This document shows, in pieces, positions 6,137-8,253 of a stretch of 8,253 nucleotides of DNA. A program made the position numbers and the translations under genes. The DNA is from Fusobacteriales bacterium (GTDB lineage: Bacteria > Fusobacteriota > Fusobacteriia > Fusobacteriales > Leptotrichiaceae), in the NCBI GenBank assembly GCA_031285605.1, contig JAITVW010000082.1, positions 1 through 8,253 on the forward strand, read 5' to 3'. The notes beneath the pieces are model-generated. The model was not told where the DNA came from, did not search any database, and saw only the letters and a program-made list of their open reading frames with translations. Each line of letters starts with the position of its first letter. Positions within the stretch are counted from its first letter, which is position 1.

Positions 6137-6736
6137 ATGAAAAATATTATATTTGATCTGGGTAATGTATTAATATTATTTGATCCTTCGGGATATGTGG
6201 ATAAATCAGTAAGTCCGGAAAAAAGAGAAAAGTTTTTGGATGTGGTTTTCAAAAGTGATGAGTGGAAAGAATTGGATTTGGGAACTCTTAGTTATGAGAA
6301 TGCCAAAAAAATATTTAAAGAAAAGCTGCAGGACTGTGACAGTGAAGTGGATATATTGTTTGGGGATAATCTTTACGGTCTTTTAAAGCCTATAATGAAA
6401 AATACAAAGCTTCTGAAGAATTTGAAAAAAAACTATAATTTGTATATTTTATCGAATTTTCATAAGGAATCTTTTGAAACGGTGAGTTCAAAACATGAGT
6501 TTTTTGGTTACTTTGACGGGGGTATTGTTTCGGCATACCATCAGTGCTTAAAGCCTGATGAAAAGATATACAGACTTCTGATTGATAAATACAGTCTAAA
6601 GCCGGAAGAAACTTTGTTTATTGACGATCTGGCTGAAAATGTGGAAGCTGCAGAAAAAATAGGTATAAATACTATACATTTAACAGATTATAATACTCTT
6701 TCCGACAGACTGAAAAGTAAAAACATAATATTTTAG
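6137..6736 (+). CDS. HAD-superfamily phosphatase, YihX-like
   Basis: A soluble Rossmann-fold haloacid-dehalogenase-type hydrolase of 199 residues. Motif I is IIFDLGNVL with the nucleophile Asp7. Motif II is LSNF (Ser106), motif III the Lys139 of LKPDEKIY, and motif IV FIDDLAENV (Asp163/Asp164). The stretch between motif I and about residue 85 is a helical cap of the C1 type. The second motif I aspartate (Asp+2) is Gly here, and FDLGNV plus the overall layout match E. coli YihX, an alpha-D-glucose-1-phosphate phosphatase, and related subfamily IA members. The substrate is not certain from sequence; other sugar phosphates or a dehalogenase-like role are possible. GGAGTGAT precedes the ATG. It is first gene of a probable three-gene operon, 14 bases ahead of the protease gene. 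Confidence 0.85.
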   Translation: MKNIIFDLGNVLILFDPSGYVDKSVSPEKREKFLDVVFKSDEWKELDLGTLSYENAKKIFKEKLQDCDSEVDILFGDNLYGLLKPIMKNTKLLKNLKKNYNLYILSNFHKESFETVSSKHEFFGYFDGGIVSAYHQCLKPDEKIYRLLIDKYSLKPEETLFIDDLAENVEAAEKIGINTIHLTDYNTLSDRLKSKNIIF

Positions 6737-6750
6737 AATAGAGGAATAAA

Positions 6751-7521
6751 ATGAAAAATTTTTATAAAAAATTTAAAGAGGCAAATCCGAAATTTTCAGG
6801 GATAAAGTTTCTTTTCATAGTAGTATTATTTGTTTTTGCAATTGGGAATACCTTCAGGTCGTTTGAGTTTTCCATAGATTATATAATTGTTTTTGCGGCA
6901 TTTGTTATTGCAGCTGTATTACATGAAGTGGCACACGGATATGCAGCCTGCCTTTTTGGCGATGATACTGCCAAAAAAGCGGGAAGATTGTCTTTTAATC
7001 CTTTGAAGCATATAGATTTGCAAGGACTGCTTCTTCCGATACTTCTTCTTTTGTGCGGAGTAAAATTTCTGATAGGATGGGCAAAGCCCGTTCCCGTGAA
7101 TTTTAACAGACTGCGTCCATACAGAACAGGATTTTTTGTAGTATCTGTAGCCGGAATTTTTGTGAATTTTGTTCTGGCAGCTGTTTCACTTTTCCTGCTT
7201 AGGACATTTTTTTCAGATTCATATCATATTTTTTATGAAGATATAATGGTAAAAGGAGACTTTTTACATGAGATAGTCGTAAAATTTTTTATATATTTTT
7301 TCTTTATTAATGTATTACTGGGGGTTTTTAATCTGATTCCCGTTACACCGCTTGATGGTGGAAGAATAGTATATTCTTTTGCTCCAAAACCTGTAAAGGA
7401 TTTTTATGACAGAATTGAAAAATACGGTATATTAATAGTATTTGCCTTGTTATGGGCAGGTTTATTCAGTAATATATTTGAAAAAGTATTTGATTTTTTG
7501 ATAAAGCTGCTTGGAGGATAA
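6751..7521 (+). CDS. M50-family site-2-type intramembrane metalloprotease
   Basis: A 256-residue polytopic membrane protein with about six helices (roughly 18-34, 42-66, 87-105, 126-150, 172-195, 224-243). The zinc site HEVAH (residues 58-62, HExxH) lies in a membrane helix and is followed by GYAACLFGDDTAKKAGRLSFNP, typical of the compact bacterial M50B group (YwhC-like). The third metal ligand and its loop are in FNLIPVTPLDGGRI (195-206, Asp202). There is no PDZ domain, unlike RseP/RasP. Such proteases cut transmembrane segments within the bilayer; for this compact branch the substrates are generally unknown, and none is suggested here beyond the neighbouring genes. The ATG has AGAGGAA upstream. 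The gene sits 14 bases after the HAD gene and one base before the YigZ gene. Confidence 0.92.
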   Translation: MKNFYKKFKEANPKFSGIKFLFIVVLFVFAIGNTFRSFEFSIDYIIVFAAFVIAAVLHEVAHGYAACLFGDDTAKKAGRLSFNPLKHIDLQGLLLPILLLLCGVKFLIGWAKPVPVNFNRLRPYRTGFFVVSVAGIFVNFVLAAVSLFLLRTFFSDSYHIFYEDIMVKGDFLHEIVVKFFIYFFFINVLLGVFNLIPVTPLDGGRIVYSFAPKPVKDFYDRIEKYGILIVFALLWAGLFSNIFEKVFDFLIKLLGG

Positions 7522-7522
7522 A

Positions 7523-8101
7523 ATGAATACTGTAAAAAATGAAACCGTTATAGAATTTGAGGAAAAAAAATCAAAATTTATAGGCTATATAAAACCGGTA
7601 AACAGTGTAAAGGAAGCTGAAAAATTTATAAACGGAATAAAGGAAATACATCCTAATGCGGCACATAATGTTCCTCTGTACAGAGTGGTAGAAAACGGAC
7701 AGGAGTATTTTAAGTATAATGATGACGGTGAACCAAGCAATACCGCCGGAAAGCCTATGGCTGAAATACTGAATATTCTTGATGTATATAATGTGGCATT
7801 AGTGGCAACAAGATATTTTGGCGGAATAAAGCTGGGAGCAGGCGGACTTATAAGAAATTATGCCAAGACGGCAAAACTGGCAGTAAATGAAGCCGGAATT
7901 ACAGAATACAGGGAAAAGGCAGTTTTTATCCTTGATTATGACTATTCCATGACTTCAGATATGGAGAGCTTTTTTGCAAAAAATGACGTAAAAATAATTG
8001 AACAAAATTATCTTGGCAGAATATCCGTAAAAATAGAAACCGATAAAGAGCTGGAAAGTGAAATAGAGGCTTTAAACGGTGTTATTGCAGTTAAATTATA
8101 G
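7523..8101 (+). CDS. YigZ/IMPACT-family (UPF0029) protein
   Basis: A soluble 192-residue protein of two domains. The N-terminal UPF0029/IMPACT domain (about 1-125) contains YNDDGEPSNTAGKPM (65-79) and the signature VALVATRYFGGIKLGAGGL (91-109). The C-terminal DUF1949-like ferredoxin-fold domain (about 130-190) carries the remainder. Eukaryotic IMPACT acts in translational control through GCN1; the bacterial role is not settled. Many relatives have a Cys in the H-x-C-x-A-type segment before the DDGEP motif, whereas here it reads AHNVPLYRV. I chose ATG 7523 because GGAGG (7513-7517) lies five bases upstream; a TTG at 7511 would precede that ribosome site. It begins one base after the protease stop codon, so translation is probably coupled. 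Codons about 14-16 include a run of eight A (7563-7570). Confidence 0.9.
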   Translation: MNTVKNETVIEFEEKKSKFIGYIKPVNSVKEAEKFINGIKEIHPNAAHNVPLYRVVENGQEYFKYNDDGEPSNTAGKPMAEILNILDVYNVALVATRYFGGIKLGAGGLIRNYAKTAKLAVNEAGITEYREKAVFILDYDYSMTSDMESFFAKNDVKIIEQNYLGRISVKIETDKELESEIEALNGVIAVKL

Positions 8102-8114
8102 TATATTGAAAATA

Positions 8115-8149
8115 AAAAAGTAAAATCAAATATGAGGGCTTCACTTTTT
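8115..8149 (+). terminator. Weak terminator candidate after the YigZ gene
   Basis: AAAAAGT (8115-8121) and ACTTTTT (8143-8149) are complementary, and inside them TGAG and TTCA (8133-8136 and 8140-8143) can form a small alternative stem ahead of CTTTTTAATT. The loop is large and the GC content low, so this is only a possible end for the operon. It starts 13 bases after the stop codon. Confidence 0.25.
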
Positions 8150-8184
8150 AATTAGATAACATAAAACAATATACCGGTTTTTAT

Positions 8185-8213
8185 TTGATTTTTTAATTTC
8201 CATATACTATAAG
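8185..8213 (+). promoter_or_regulatory. Possible promoter near the right edge
   Basis: TTGATT (8185-8190) and TATAAG (8208-8213) are separated by 17 bases, matching four and five of six consensus positions. In DNA this AT-rich such matches arise by chance. Its start point near 8220 would leave almost no leader for a gene starting at 8222, so this promoter and that start may exclude one another. Confidence 0.3.
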
Positions 8214-8221
8214 GATATGGA

Positions 8222-8253
8222 GTGAAAATAATTTTTTTGAAAAAATTATCCTG
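8222..8253 (+). CDS. Possible start of a further gene (3' truncated, unidentified)
   Basis: A GTG at 8222 has AAGGA (8211-8215) six bases upstream and opens a frame reading MKIIFLKKLS to the window edge. A short basic and hydrophobic opening like this is common in exported or membrane proteins. Only ten codons are visible, so neither the gene nor its function can be confirmed; the start might instead lie beyond the window. Confidence 0.3.
   Translation, partial: MKIIFLKKLS

Noticed and set aside
7511..7522. TTG at 7511 as the YigZ-family start
   Set aside because: The GGAGG ribosome site at 7513-7517 follows it and is correctly spaced for ATG 7523 instead.

Overview
The window is AT-rich and every supported gene lies on the + strand. 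Arginine is written mostly AGA and isoleucine very often ATA, the sense strand is purine-rich, and genes have strong AGGAG-type ribosome sites. Together with the gene content this suggests a low-GC diderm anaerobe, most likely Fusobacteriota (Leptotrichiaceae such as Sebaldella or Leptotrichia). That assignment is inference from style and content, with no marker gene to prove it.

Region 1 (1-2424) is a copper-resistance operon. It holds the 3' part of a Cu(I)-exporting P1B-type ATPase (CopA) whose frame runs directly into a C-terminal CopZ-like heavy-metal-binding domain, then a CsoR-type Cu(I)-sensing repressor overlapping the end of copA by 14 bases. A near-perfect Shine-Dalgarno sequence and an ATG sit inside the copA frame exactly where the CopZ-like domain begins, so a separate 65-residue chaperone may also be made. 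The operon promoter and operator lie upstream of the window.

Region 2 (2425-4116) holds housekeeping genes: glutamate racemase (murI, D-glutamate for peptidoglycan) behind an extended -10 promoter, then ruvA (Holliday-junction binding). A hairpin straddles the murI stop codon, and a convincing intrinsic terminator follows ruvA. The 208-base gap between csoR and murI contains the promoter and a CTGCTG/CAGCAG hairpin; no gene is convincing there.

Region 3 (4117-6067) is a small DNA-uptake unit. A good sigma-70-type promoter is followed by a type IV prepilin-like protein and, with a one-base TAATG overlap, by a short ComEC channel protein that lacks the C-terminal metallo-beta-lactamase-like domain.

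Region 4 (6068-8101) starts with the best promoter in the window (TTGTCA-N17-TATAAT with extended -10) and reads through a YihX-like HAD phosphatase, an M50 (site-2-type) membrane metalloprotease and a YigZ/IMPACT-family protein, tightly packed as one probable operon. The last 150 bases (8102-8253) are an AT-rich intergenic stretch with weak terminator-like and promoter-like signals, and perhaps the first codons of another gene.

Most of this is ordinary chromosomal content. The points most worth a second look are the CopA-CopZ fusion with its internal start, and the prepilin/short-ComEC pair. I see no CRISPR array, insertion sequence, phage gene, tRNA or rRNA.
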